A stretch of DNA of 64,000 nt from positions 868,001 to 932,000 of the forward strand of contig NZ_JAPEPC010000001.1 in the NCBI RefSeq assembly GCF_026340465.1, read 5' to 3'. The translations under genes and the position numbers were made by a program. Below the pieces are notes generated by a model that saw only the letters and a list, made by a program, of their open reading frames with translations, did not search any database and was not told the origin of the DNA. Source of the stretch: Streptomyces sp. NBC_01306 (GTDB lineage: Bacteria > Actinomycetota > Actinomycetes > Streptomycetales > Streptomycetaceae). Positions 16,928 through 25,151 of this stretch are shown here, in pieces (position 1 is the first letter of the stretch; each line of letters starts with the position of its first letter).

Positions 16928-18303
16928 TTCTCGGGGTCTTCGTCAGGGTGTCCGGCCTGTGAACTGCGGATCACCTCGCGGTACCACCGGTAGGAGTCCT
17001 TCGGGGTGCGCCGCATCGTCTCGTAATCCACGTGGACCAGGCCGAACCGCTGGGCGTTGCCCTCGATCCACTCGAAGTTGTCGGTGAGCGACCAGGTGAA
17101 GTAGCCGCGGACGTCGATGCCCTCGGCCATGGCCGCGTGCAGGGCGCGCAGATGGCCGTCGAGGAAGTCGATCCTGCGGCTGTCCCGCAGACCGTCGTAG
17201 CTGCAGCCGTTCTCGGTGATGTAGAGCGGCGGCAGCCGGTCACCGTAGCGGCTCTCCAGCTGGATCAGCATGTCGCGCAGCCCGTCGGGGACCACCGGCC
17301 AGCCGAAGTCGGTGCGGTCGTACCCCTCTATCTCCCTGATCCCGAAGGGCAGTTCGGCCGGTATCCCGAACCCGGCGAAGGTGTCGAGGGCCTGCGGGGC
17401 GGGCGCGCCGACGAGGGTGGGGTTGTAGTAGTTGACCCCGTACCAGTCGAGCGGGGCCGAGATGATCTCCAGGTCGTCGGCGACCGGTCCCGGCATCAGC
17501 GCCGCGAAGTTCTCGTCGGGGTAGGCGCCGGTGAGGAGCGGGTCGGCGAACAGCCAGTTGGAGACCGTGTCGTAGAGCCCGGCCCCGAACCGGTCCTCCT
17601 CGCTCTCGCCTGCCGTCCAGACCGGGGTGTGCGAGACGGCGATCCCGATGTTCGATGCCCCTGCCGCGCGCAGCGCCCCCACGGCGAGGCCGTGCGCGAG
17701 CAGCTGGTGGTGAGCGGCGGGCAGCGCGTCGAAGAGCAGCTTCTTGCCGGGGGCGTGCTCGCCCAGCGCGTAGCCGAGGAGCGTCACCTCGGCGGGTTCG
17801 TTGATGGTGATCCACATCGGGACCCGGTCGGCGAGGCGCTCGGCGACGGCGCCCGCGTAGTCGGCGAAGCGGTACGCGGTGTCGCGGTTCAGCCAGCCGC
17901 CGCTCTGTTCGAGCGCGAGCGGGGTGTCCCAGTGGTAGAGCGTCGGCGCGGGGGTGATGCCCCGGCCGCACAGCTCGTCGACGAGCCGGTCGTAGAAGTC
18001 CAGGCCCGTCGGGTTGAGGGGGCCGGAGCCGTCCGGGACGACGCGCGGCCAGCTCACCGAGAAGCGGAAGGCCCCGGCGCCGAGCCCGGCGAGGAGCGCC
18101 ACGTCCTCGCGGTAGCGGTCGTAGAAGCCGGTGCCGCGTGAGCCGTCGGCGCCGTCCTTGATACGGCCGGGGAGCGCTGCGAAGGCGTCCCAGCCGGACG
18201 GGCCCTTGCCGTCGGTGCCCGCCGAGCCCTCCGTCTGGAAGGCGGAAGCGGATGCGCCCCACAGGAATCCGGGCGGGAAGGCTGGCAGTGGCGGAATCGT
18301 CAT
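16924..18303 (-). CDS. bglB: GH1 beta-glucosidase
   Basis: A 459-residue GH1 enzyme with no signal peptide. It starts MTIPPLPAFPPGFLWGASAS, the canonical GH1 N-terminus, followed by FQTEGSAGTDGKGPSGWD. The acid/base Glu is in WITINEPAEVTLLGYALGEH and the nucleophile in LYITENGCSYDG. YFTWSLTDNFEWIEGNAQRF at the C-terminus closes the active site. It releases beta-linked glucose or galactose from oligosaccharides. It is the first gene of a two-gene operon with the fucosidase (4-nt overlap). It is divergent from treZ, with repeats and an inverted repeat in the shared 149-bp interval. A TreZ link is not evident beyond position. Confidence 0.95.
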   Translation of the reverse strand: MTIPPLPAFPPGFLWGASASAFQTEGSAGTDGKGPSGWDAFAALPGRIKDGADGSRGTGFYDRYREDVALLAGLGAGAFRFSVSWPRVVPDGSGPLNPTGLDFYDRLVDELCGRGITPAPTLYHWDTPLALEQSGGWLNRDTAYRFADYAGAVAERLADRVPMWITINEPAEVTLLGYALGEHAPGKKLLFDALPAAHHQLLAHGLAVGALRAAGASNIGIAVSHTPVWTAGESEEDRFGAGLYDTVSNWLFADPLLTGAYPDENFAALMPGPVADDLEIISAPLDWYGVNYYNPTLVGAPAPQALDTFAGFGIPAELPFGIREIEGYDRTDFGWPVVPDGLRDMLIQLESRYGDRLPPLYITENGCSYDGLRDSRRIDFLDGHLRALHAAMAEGIDVRGYFTWSLTDNFEWIEGNAQRFGLVHVDYETMRRTPKDSYRWYREVIRSSQAGHPDEDPEK

Positions 18304-18347
18304 GGCTCGCGACCCTAATGGCCCGAGTGCGCACGCTCCAGCCCCTG

Positions 18348-18360
18348 ATCTTGTCAAGAT
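18348..18360. promoter_or_regulatory. Inverted repeat ATCTTG-T-CAAGAT
   Basis: A perfect 6+1+6 bp dyad lies 45 bp upstream of the beta-glucosidase start, where a LacI- or ROK-type sugar repressor might bind. No such regulator is encoded next to it. This is a candidate operator only. Confidence 0.4.
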
Positions 18361-18385
18361 GAGAGCCTGCCGGCCGGCCGATGGC

Positions 18386-18442
18386 GGTCCCGACGACATG
18401 ACCTGGTCCCGACGGCACGATCTGGTCCCGAAGAGACGACCG
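18386..18442. repeat. Three exact-period 19-bp tandem repeats upstream of treZ
   Basis: Units begin at 18386, 18405 and 18424, each with GGTCCCGA followed by a diverged tail (CGACATGACCT, CGGCACGATCT, AGAGACGACCG). The array ends 10 bp before the treZ GTG, so the third copy overlaps the likely ribosome site region. The conserved 8-bp core with variable tails could be a multi-site operator or a minisatellite. Confidence 0.75.
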
Positions 18443-18452
18443 AGGGGATGCT

Positions 18453-20198
18453 GTGCTGTTCGAGGTGTGGGCACCGGAGAAGAGCGACGTCACGCTGGAG
18501 CTGGCCGGGCGCCGGTCGGCCATGGAGCGTGATCCGCTGCGGGACGGCTGGTGGGCCGTCACCGCGGATGCGGAGGACGGCGACCACTACGGCTTCCGGC
18601 TCGACGGGGGCCCCGTGCTGCCCGACCCGCGCTCGCGCCGCCAGCCGGCGGGCCCCGACGGCCTGAGCGCCGTCGTCAGGCACGACGCATACCAGTGGCG
18701 CCAGGAGTGGCCGGGCCTGGCGCTGCCGGGCGCCGTGCTGTACGAGCTGCACATCGGCACGTACACCCCCGAGGGCACCTTCGACGCGGCGGCCGGGCGG
18801 CTGGACCATCTGGCCGCGCTGGGCGTCACCCATGTGGAGCTGATGCCGGTCTGTCCCTTCCCCGGCCGGCACGGCTGGGGGTACGAGGGGGTCTCGCTGT
18901 GGGCGGTGCACGAACCGTACGGCGGCCCCGAGGGGCTGAAGCGCTTCGTCGACGCGGCTCACGAGCGCGGACTCGGGGTCGTGCTGGACGTGGTCCACAA
19001 CCACCTCGGCCCGTCCGGCAACCATCTGCCCTCCTACGGCCCGTACTTCACCGACACCCACCACACGCCGTGGGGCTCGGCGGTGAACCTGGACGCGCCC
19101 GGCTCCGACGAGGTCCGGGCGTATCTGCTGGGCAGCGCGCTGGCCTGGCTGCGCGACTACCGGATCGACGGGCTGCGTCTTGACGCCGTCCACGCGCTCG
19201 CCGACGGGCGGGCGCTGACCTTCCTGGAGGAGCTGTCGGCCGCCACCGACGCGCTCTCGGCCGGTCTCGGGCGCCCGCTCTTCCTGATCGCCGAGTCGGA
19301 TCTCTGCGATCCCCGGACGACGACCCCGCGCGAGGCGGGCGGTCTTGGTCTGCACGCCCAGTGGAACGACGACTTCCACCACGCCCTGCACACCGCGCTG
19401 ACCGGTGAGTCCCAGGGGTACTACGCGGATTTCGCCCGCGCGCCGCTGGCCGCCCTGGCCAAGACGCTCACCCGGGTCTTCTTCCACGACGGCACGTACT
19501 CGACGTTCCGCGGCCGGACCCACGGCCGTCCCGTGCACCGTGCGTCGACGCCCGCGCACCGCTTCGTCGGCTTCTCGCAGACCCATGACCAGATCGGCAA
19601 CCGGGCGCTCGGCGACCGGCTCTCGGCGACCCTGTCGCCCGGTCTGCTGGCGTGCGCGGCGACCCTGGTGCTCACCGGGCCCTCCGTGCCGATGCTGTTC
19701 ATGGGCGAGGAGTGGGGGGCGGCCACCCCGTGGCAGTTCTTCACCGACCACACCGATCCGGACCTGGCGGAGGCCGTACGGAACGGCCGGCGCCGGGAGT
19801 TCGCCGAGCACGGCTGGGCCGAGGGGGAGATCCCGGACCCGCAGTCGCCCGCCACCAGGGAGCGGTCCTGTCTGAACTGGGGCGAGCTGGACGGCGGCCA
19901 CCACTCACGGCTGCTCGCCTGGTACCGCGAGCTGGTCGCGCTGCGCCGCACCTGCCCGGACCTGGTCGACGCGGATCTGGCCTCGGTCAAGGTGGCGTAT
20001 GACGAGGAAGCGCGGTGGCTGGCGTTCCGCAGGGGCGATCTGCGGATCGCGGTCAACCTCGGCGACGGGGAGGCCAGGATCCCGCTGAACGGGCGCGGCA
20101 GCCGGATCCTGGCCTCCTGGGAGCCGGTCCGGCCGCCGGGCCCCGACGGTCTGTTGCTGCTGCCGCCGGAATCGTGTGTCGTACTGACGGACTCCTGA
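18453..20198 (+). CDS. treZ: Maltooligosyltrehalose trehalohydrolase
   Basis: A 581-residue GH13 enzyme that cleaves maltooligosyltrehalose next to the trehalose end to release free trehalose. The start is GTG 18453 (VLFEVWAPEKSDVTLELAG), 5 nt after a GAGGGGA ribosome site; the N-terminus is the expected CBM48-like domain. Catalytic regions are DVVHNHLGPSGN, the nucleophile in GLRLDAVHALAD, the acid in FLIAESDLCD and the HD pair in FSQTHDQIGNRALGDRL. MLFMGEEWGAATPWQFFTDH is typical of TreZ. It completes the GlgX-TreY-TreZ route but is 4.4 kb from treY. It converges on the M24 peptidase gene. Confidence 0.97.
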   Translation: MLFEVWAPEKSDVTLELAGRRSAMERDPLRDGWWAVTADAEDGDHYGFRLDGGPVLPDPRSRRQPAGPDGLSAVVRHDAYQWRQEWPGLALPGAVLYELHIGTYTPEGTFDAAAGRLDHLAALGVTHVELMPVCPFPGRHGWGYEGVSLWAVHEPYGGPEGLKRFVDAAHERGLGVVLDVVHNHLGPSGNHLPSYGPYFTDTHHTPWGSAVNLDAPGSDEVRAYLLGSALAWLRDYRIDGLRLDAVHALADGRALTFLEELSAATDALSAGLGRPLFLIAESDLCDPRTTTPREAGGLGLHAQWNDDFHHALHTALTGESQGYYADFARAPLAALAKTLTRVFFHDGTYSTFRGRTHGRPVHRASTPAHRFVGFSQTHDQIGNRALGDRLSATLSPGLLACAATLVLTGPSVPMLFMGEEWGAATPWQFFTDHTDPDLAEAVRNGRRREFAEHGWAEGEIPDPQSPATRERSCLNWGELDGGHHSRLLAWYRELVALRRTCPDLVDADLASVKVAYDEEARWLAFRRGDLRIAVNLGDGEARIPLNGRGSRILASWEPVRPPGPDGLLLLPPESCVVLTDS

Positions 20199-20226
20199 CG
20201 GCCCTCCAACAGGTGTGCGGAGGCGA

Positions 20227-21351
20227 CTACTCGACGATCGCCAGCTCACGGCGGGTGGTGTTCAGCCGTCGTCCGCCGTCCCCGGTGACGGTGACGATGT
20301 CCTCGATCCGCACGCCGAAGCGGCCGGGGAGATAGATGCCCGGCTCGACGGAGAAGCACATACCGGGCACCAGCGGCTGCTCCTCGCCCTCGATCATGTA
20401 CGGGGGCTCATGGGTGGTGACGCCGATGCCGTGACCGGTGCGGTGGATGAACCGCTCGCCGTACCCGGCTTCGGTGATGACCGCGCGCGCCGCCCGGTCG
20501 ATCTCCTGGCAGGCGACGCCGGGACGCACCGCCCGGCAGCCCGCGTCCTGCGCCTCGCGGACGATGTCGTGCACCCGCTGCTCCTCGGCGCCCGGGGCGC
20601 CGACGTGGACGGTGCGGGAGGTGTCGGAGCCGTAGCCCTCCTTGAGCCCGCCGAAGTCCAGGACGACCATGTCGCCGGACCCGATGACCCGTTCGCCCGC
20701 CTCGTGGTGCGGGTTGGCGCCGTTCGGGCCGGAGCCGACCACCGTGAAGTCCACCTGCGAGTGCCCGAACTGCCGCAGCAGCGCGGCCAGATCGGCGGCG
20801 ACGTCGGTCTCCCGGCGCCCGGAGAAGCGGACCTTGAGGATCTCCTCGTACGTCGCGTCGGCCGCGGCGCCCGCCGCTTCGAGGCGGGCCAGCTCGGGCG
20901 CGTCCTTCACGGCGCGCAGCATCGGCAGGGCCTCCGTCAGCGACTGGTACGAGCTGTCGGGCAGGGCACGCTGGAGCCCGAGCAGATGCATCGCCCAGCC
21001 GTTGTCGCTGACCGCGAACCGGCCGTCCGGGTCGAGGAGCGCGGCGGTGATGCCGTACGGATCCTTCCCGTCCGTCCAGTCCAGCAGGGTGAGCGCGGGG
21101 GCGCCGACGGCGTGCTCGGCGTCCGCGGCCTCCAGTGTCGGTACGACGAAGACCGGGTCCTGGCCTGCCCTGATGACCAGCATGGTCATCCGCTCGGTGG
21201 CGGCGGTCGGCCGGTAGCCGGTGAGGTGGACGAGGTCGGGGCCGGGTGCGACGAGTACTCCGGCGAGTCCGGCGTCCGCCGCGCTCTGTGCGGCACGGGC
21301 CATACGGGCGCGGTAGTCGTCGGCGGTGAACGGTACGGGTTCGGTGGACAT
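20227..21351 (-). CDS. M24 family Xaa-Pro peptidase
   Basis: A 374-residue cytoplasmic metallopeptidase of the aminopeptidase P/prolidase group. The C-terminal pita-bread domain shows the five dimetal ligands: two Asp in VVLDFGG and GSDTSRT, His in IHRTGHGIGVTTHE, Glu in CFSVEPGIYLP and Glu in GVRIEDIVTV. The N-terminal about 130 residues form the creatinase-like domain. It probably removes or hydrolyses dipeptides with Pro at the second position. The start is ATG 21351. It is followed on the minus strand by no partner gene and converges on treZ with only 28 bp between stops. Confidence 0.93.
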   Translation of the reverse strand: MSTEPVPFTADDYRARMARAAQSAADAGLAGVLVAPGPDLVHLTGYRPTAATERMTMLVIRAGQDPVFVVPTLEAADAEHAVGAPALTLLDWTDGKDPYGITAALLDPDGRFAVSDNGWAMHLLGLQRALPDSSYQSLTEALPMLRAVKDAPELARLEAAGAAADATYEEILKVRFSGRRETDVAADLAALLRQFGHSQVDFTVVGSGPNGANPHHEAGERVIGSGDMVVLDFGGLKEGYGSDTSRTVHVGAPGAEEQRVHDIVREAQDAGCRAVRPGVACQEIDRAARAVITEAGYGERFIHRTGHGIGVTTHEPPYMIEGEEQPLVPGMCFSVEPGIYLPGRFGVRIEDIVTVTGDGGRRLNTTRRELAIVE

Positions 21352-21428
21352 GGCCCCATCCTGCCGGGCCGCGTCCGGGGATGCGACGCGGTGCCCGTCA
21401 AGCGACGCGGAGCTGCGGGATGTTCCTC

Positions 21429-22049
21429 TCAGGGATGCGGCACGAGCAGGTCCGCCCGGTCCCTGGTGCGCTCGACGACCCGTGCGTTGGCCTCGTCGGA
21501 CCGGTGCACCCAGCGCTCGGCCTCCGCACGGGTCCTGCCGTACCGGATGTGACGTTCGATGAGTCTGCGGACGCGTGCCTCGTTCCCGGGGCTCCTGGGG
21601 TTCTCGTCCCCGATGAACCACGCCTCGTCGAGCAGGGCCCTCGCGCGCGGCCAGTGCAGCAGATAGTTCCCCTCGGTGATCACCAGCGGAACGTCGGGGG
21701 CGACCGCCACCGATCCCGCGACGGGCTCCTCCAGCGCGCGGTCGAAGGCGGGCGCGTACACCACGTCGCTGCCTGGCGTACGCAGCCGGGCGAGCAGAGC
21801 CACGTACCCGGCCTCGTCAAAGGTGTCGGGGGCGCCCTTGCGGTCGGCGCGGCCGAGGCGGCGCAGCTCGGCCCCGGCGAGGTGGAAGCCGTCCATCGGG
21901 ACCACGACGGCGCTCGCCCCGAGCGCGCCGGCGAGACCGGCGGCGAGGGTGGACTTCCCGGCGCCCGGCGGGCCCGCGATGCCGAGGATCCGCCGGTGCC
22001 CGGTCCCGGCGAGCAGCCGGGCCCGGTCGATGAGGTGCTGCTCAGTCAT
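21429..22049 (-). CDS. P-loop nucleoside/small-molecule kinase (uridine kinase-like)
   Basis: A 206-residue P-loop kinase. Walker A is ILGIAGPPGAGKSTLAAGLA near residue 20. VVVPMDGFHLAGAELRRLG is the uridine kinase/phosphoribulokinase 'DGFH' motif, and VPLVITEGNYLLHWP is the matching Walker B region with the acidic residue. Proteins of this type (PRK/UDK superfamily) include fructose and nucleoside kinases, and the substrate cannot be given. ATG 22049 is used; an ATG three codons upstream (22058) is possible. The upstream neighbour is a divergent VOC gene; downstream lies the M24 peptidase on the same strand, 77 bp away. Confidence 0.85.
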   Translation of the reverse strand: MTEQHLIDRARLLAGTGHRRILGIAGPPGAGKSTLAAGLAGALGASAVVVPMDGFHLAGAELRRLGRADRKGAPDTFDEAGYVALLARLRTPGSDVVYAPAFDRALEEPVAGSVAVAPDVPLVITEGNYLLHWPRARALLDEAWFIGDENPRSPGNEARVRRLIERHIRYGRTRAEAERWVHRSDEANARVVERTRDRADLLVPHP

Positions 22050-22124
22050 GGCGGCCATTGTCGCCACAGCGGCCGCCTCCGCGCGAGTGGTACGTATAAC
22101 CAGTCTGCCGTTAGCCTTCCCGCC

Positions 22125-22514
22125 ATGTCTCACATCGCACTGATCACCCTGGTCGTCCACGACTACGACGAGGCCATCGGCTTCTACACCGGCGCCCTCG
22201 GATTCGCGCTGTCCGAGGACACCGACCGCGGCGACGGCAGCCGTTGGGTTGTGGTCACACCGCCCGGTGGGCAGCCGGGGACCGGTCTGCTGCTGGCCCG
22301 CGCCAAGGGCGACGCGCAGCGCGCGAGCGTCGGCGCCCAGACAGGCGGCCGGGTGGGTTTCTTCCTGCACACCGGGGACTTCGCCGGGGATCACGCCCGG
22401 ATGCGGGCCGCGGGCGTCCGCTTCCTGGAGGAGCCGCGCCATGAGCCGTACGGTTCGGTCGCCGTCTTCGAGGACCTCTACGGGAACCGGTGGGACCTTC
22501 TGCAACCGGCGTGA
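22125..22514 (+). CDS. VOC superfamily protein
   Basis: A 129-residue one-domain VOC protein: MSHIALITLVVHDYDEAIGF, with the usual FYTGALGFALSEDTDRGDG, a central GRVGFFLHTGDFAGDHARM and the C-terminal VAVFEDLYGNRWDLLQP metal/fold signature. The H and E positions fit the glyoxalase fold. Typical roles are lactoylglutathione-type lyase, dioxygenase or antibiotic binding; none is indicated here. It is divergent from the kinase gene and followed after 34 bp by the large unknown protein at 22549, possibly in one transcript. Confidence 0.88.
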   Translation: MSHIALITLVVHDYDEAIGFYTGALGFALSEDTDRGDGSRWVVVTPPGGQPGTGLLLARAKGDAQRASVGAQTGGRVGFFLHTGDFAGDHARMRAAGVRFLEEPRHEPYGSVAVFEDLYGNRWDLLQPA

Positions 22515-22548
22515 GAGTCATGTCGGACATGGCTGTTACGTTTCCCGT

Positions 22549-24039
22549 ATGACGTTTTACGGACGTGCCATCGCTCTCCTCGTGGACCGGCCGGAGCTGG
22601 CCGAAGTGGCCGCGTACCCCTTCGGTTTCGACGTGGCCGGGGCCGCACACGGCGCGGCGGTCCGGCTGGCGTCGGGCGCCCCGCTGGAGGCGGTGGCCGG
22701 GGACGGGACGGGTGGCACGTTCTTCGTGTGTGGCGGAGGCGCCGTGCTGTACGCCTCGGGCGACGGCGCGGCCGGGCTCGTCGCCGCGAGCGCCGACGAG
22801 GCGCTGGAGATGGCGATCGGGCTGCCCGGGTGGCTCGGTCTGCTGCACCTGTCCCCCGCCGGGGCCGAGGCGGGACTGCCGGCCGCGGTGACCGCGTCGG
22901 AGGAGGCGATACGGGAGTCGCAGCCGGATCTCGACGCCCGGCGGGCCGCACTGCGCGGGGCACTGGGACTGCCCGTCCACTCCCCCGCCGAGCTGTTCGC
23001 CCGGCTGCACACGGCCCTGCTCCGTACCGAGCCGGACCATCTGCTGCTCGACACGGCCGGCGGCCGGGCCCGTGCACGGCTCGATCCGCATCCGCGCACG
23101 CCCTTGCGCGAGACCGTACTGAGTCCCGGTCTGGCGGATCTGGCACGACTGCGCGACAACACGGCGCAGTGGACCGAAGTGGCCGGCGACAAGGCGCGGC
23201 GCGCCACGGTGCTGCGTGCGGCGCAGTTCGACCGGCAGGACCACGATCTGCCGCTGCTGCGGCGTCTGCTGGCGGCCGAGACCGCTGATGCGGGGACGAG
23301 CGAGGAGCTGCGGCTCGCCGCAGTACTGGTCGCGCTGCACGGCAGCGCGGAGGATCTGCCACTGCTGCGCGCCGCCCACGCCGCGCCGCAGGCCGTCCGG
23401 TGGGGCCTGCCGGAGGTGCCCGAGCAGCCCGGGGCCGTCGTGGAGTGGGCGCGCGGGCTCGACGGCTCGTACCTGGGTGAGGACCCCGCACGGGAGCCGG
23501 AGCTGACCTGGATACGGCTGGCCAGGCGGCAGGGCCGCACCGAGCTCGCACGGGCGGCGCTGCTGCGCATCCTGGACTCCGCCGAAGAGGCCGCCACGGC
23601 TGAACAGGCCGATCTGCTGCGGGTGCTGAGCGTCGAGCTGGAGGCGCTCGGCGACCTCGGCCAGGCGGCGCGCGCCCAGTCCGGGCACGCCGCTCTGGTG
23701 GACGAGCCGCGCGACCGGGGGGTGGCGTGCCGCAGGCTCGCCGAGCTCCAGCGGCGCACCGGTGATCTGCCGGCGGCCTGGCGGACTCTGCGGCCGGTCC
23801 CGGAGATCCTCGACACGGACGGTTCCGAGCTTCGGTGGCGGCGGCTGGGCCTGGGACGGATGGTCGCCGCCGAGCACTTCGAGCTCGCCCGGGCGGCCGC
23901 CGGGGCGGGGCTCGCGCCGATCGCCCTGGAGTCGCTGGCCGTCGCCAGGGAACTGCACGCCGGAATGGGCAAGTCAGCCCAGCGGAGCCTCGGCATGCTG
24001 GCCCAGGAGACGAAGTGGGCCGTGGCCCGGCTCAAGTAG
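22549..24039 (+). CDS. Large helical protein of unknown function
   Basis: A 496-residue soluble protein that I do not recognise as an enzyme. The first about 150 residues look like a SUKH/DUF-type alpha/beta domain (GTFFVCGGGAVLYASGDGAA, then LAMAIGLPGWLGLLHLSPAG-like text). From about residue 260 onward it is built of alternating helices with many Leu, Ala and Arg residues, and ends RSLGMLAQETKWAVARLK. The helix pairs (for example ADLLRVLSVELEALGDLGQA) suggest HEAT/TPR-like repeats and a scaffold or partner-binding role. No signal peptide or membrane segment is seen. The ATG at 22549 follows a TTTCCCGT region with no strong ribosome site. Function unknown. Confidence 0.7.
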   Translation: MTFYGRAIALLVDRPELAEVAAYPFGFDVAGAAHGAAVRLASGAPLEAVAGDGTGGTFFVCGGGAVLYASGDGAAGLVAASADEALEMAIGLPGWLGLLHLSPAGAEAGLPAAVTASEEAIRESQPDLDARRAALRGALGLPVHSPAELFARLHTALLRTEPDHLLLDTAGGRARARLDPHPRTPLRETVLSPGLADLARLRDNTAQWTEVAGDKARRATVLRAAQFDRQDHDLPLLRRLLAAETADAGTSEELRLAAVLVALHGSAEDLPLLRAAHAAPQAVRWGLPEVPEQPGAVVEWARGLDGSYLGEDPAREPELTWIRLARRQGRTELARAALLRILDSAEEAATAEQADLLRVLSVELEALGDLGQAARAQSGHAALVDEPRDRGVACRRLAELQRRTGDLPAAWRTLRPVPEILDTDGSELRWRRLGLGRMVAAEHFELARAAAGAGLAPIALESLAVARELHAGMGKSAQRSLGMLAQETKWAVARLK

Positions 24040-24078
24040 CACCGTGCGCCAGCCCAGCCGGTCGCGGCGCCGTTCAGT

Positions 24079-24183
24079 GGTCCGGGGTTCGACGGACCGG
24101 GGTTCAGCTGTCCGGGGTTCAGCGGACCAGGGTTCAGCTGTCCGGGGTTCGGCGGACCGGACATCGGCAGTCCGGACATCGGC
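24079..24183. repeat. Seven tandem 15-bp repeats between convergent genes
   Basis: Seven 15-bp units run without a gap from 24079 to 24183. Consensus is GGACCGGGGTTCAGC; the last two units change the middle to CCGGACATC. Alternating units start GG or TG/AG, giving a 30-bp higher-order period. The array sits between the stop at 24039 and the aldolase stop at 24291 and is not translated in a recognised gene. Confidence 0.85.
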
Positions 24184-24290
24184 GGCAGGCACGCTTCCGT
24201 ACCTGCCGCCGGCGCAAGCCGTGTCCGCGATGCCGCGCCCGGCTCAGGGTGCCCCCGTTCCGGCACCGCCACCGGCCCGCTGCCGCCTCG

Positions 24291-25148
24291 TCAGGCGGTG
24301 GCGCCGACCAGCTTGACAAGACCGGTGACGGTGTCCGCCATGGCCTGCCGCCCGGCCTTGAGGTACTTCCGTGAGTCGACCGCATCGGGCTGGGCCGTCA
24401 GCACCTCACGGATCGCCGCGGTCATGGCGATGTTGAGCGCCGTACCGATGTTGACCTTGGCGATACCGCCGGTGACGGCCGCCGACAGTTCGGTGTCCGG
24501 CACCCCCGATGAGCCGTGCAGCACCAGCGGCACACCGACAGCCTCCCGCAGCCTGCCGAGCAGTTCGTGGTCGAGGACCGCGGTGCGCGAGGTCATCGCG
24601 TGCGAGCTGCCGATCGCGACGGCGAGCGCGTCCACGCCGGACTCGGCCACAAAGGCTGCGGCCTCCTCCGGGCGGGTCCGCGCACCGGGTGCGTGCGCGT
24701 CCAGCGGCGCCGCCCCGTCCTTGCCGCCGACCTCGCCCAACTCGGCCTCGATCCACAGCCCATGGGCGTGCGCCCAGTCGGCCGCGGACCGGGTCGCGGC
24801 GAGGTTCTCCGCGTACGGAAGGTGCGCGGCGTCGTACATCACCGAGCTGAACCCGGCGTCGGCGGCCTGCCGCAGCAGGGCGTCGCTCTTCACATGGTCG
24901 AGGTGGAGGGCAACCGGTACGGCAGCCGCCCGGGCCAGTTCGGCGGCGGCGCGGGCCAGTGGAAGCACCTGGCCCTGCCGGTACTTCACCGCGTTCTCGC
25001 TGATCTGGAGGATGACCGGGGCGCCCGCGGCCTCGGCCCCGGCTATCACGGCCTCCGCGTGCTCCAGCGTGATGATGTTGAACGCGGCCACCGCGCCGCG
25101 CTGCGCCGCCGCGCCCGCGACCAGCGCTCCGCTCTCGGCGAGGGCCAT
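24291..25148 (-). CDS. Class II fructose/tagatose-bisphosphate aldolase family protein
   Basis: A 285-residue zinc-dependent class II aldolase homologue (FbaA/GatY/KbaY/AgaY group). ALHLDHVKSDALL carries the zinc His and catalytic Asp. IEAELGEVGGKDGAAPLDAH, LVLHGSSGVPD (second zinc His) and KVNIGTALNIAMTAAI (phosphate binding) follow the family order. In this setting beside an AgaS-like SIS protein and a DeoR regulator it most likely cleaves a tagatose-1,6-bisphosphate-like sugar rather than serving central glycolysis. It follows the SIS gene by 3 bp, so the two are co-transcribed. Alternatives are 2-dehydro-3-deoxy-sugar-phosphate aldolase or sulfosugar aldolase activity. Confidence 0.92.
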   Translation of the reverse strand: MALAESGALVAGAAAQRGAVAAFNIITLEHAEAVIAGAEAAGAPVILQISENAVKYRQGQVLPLARAAAELARAAAVPVALHLDHVKSDALLRQAADAGFSSVMYDAAHLPYAENLAATRSAADWAHAHGLWIEAELGEVGGKDGAAPLDAHAPGARTRPEEAAAFVAESGVDALAVAIGSSHAMTSRTAVLDHELLGRLREAVGVPLVLHGSSGVPDTELSAAVTGGIAKVNIGTALNIAMTAAIREVLTAQPDAVDSRKYLKAGRQAMADTVTGLVKLVGATA

Positions 25149-25151
25149 CGC

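Noticed and set aside
24079-24183. Pentapeptide-repeat protein encoded by the 15-bp array (a 15-bp unit would give five residues)
   Set aside because: The frames read NPGPL-, AEPRT- and VRGSAD-type repeats, not the A(D/N)Lxx pentapeptide motif, and none has a start with a ribosome site.
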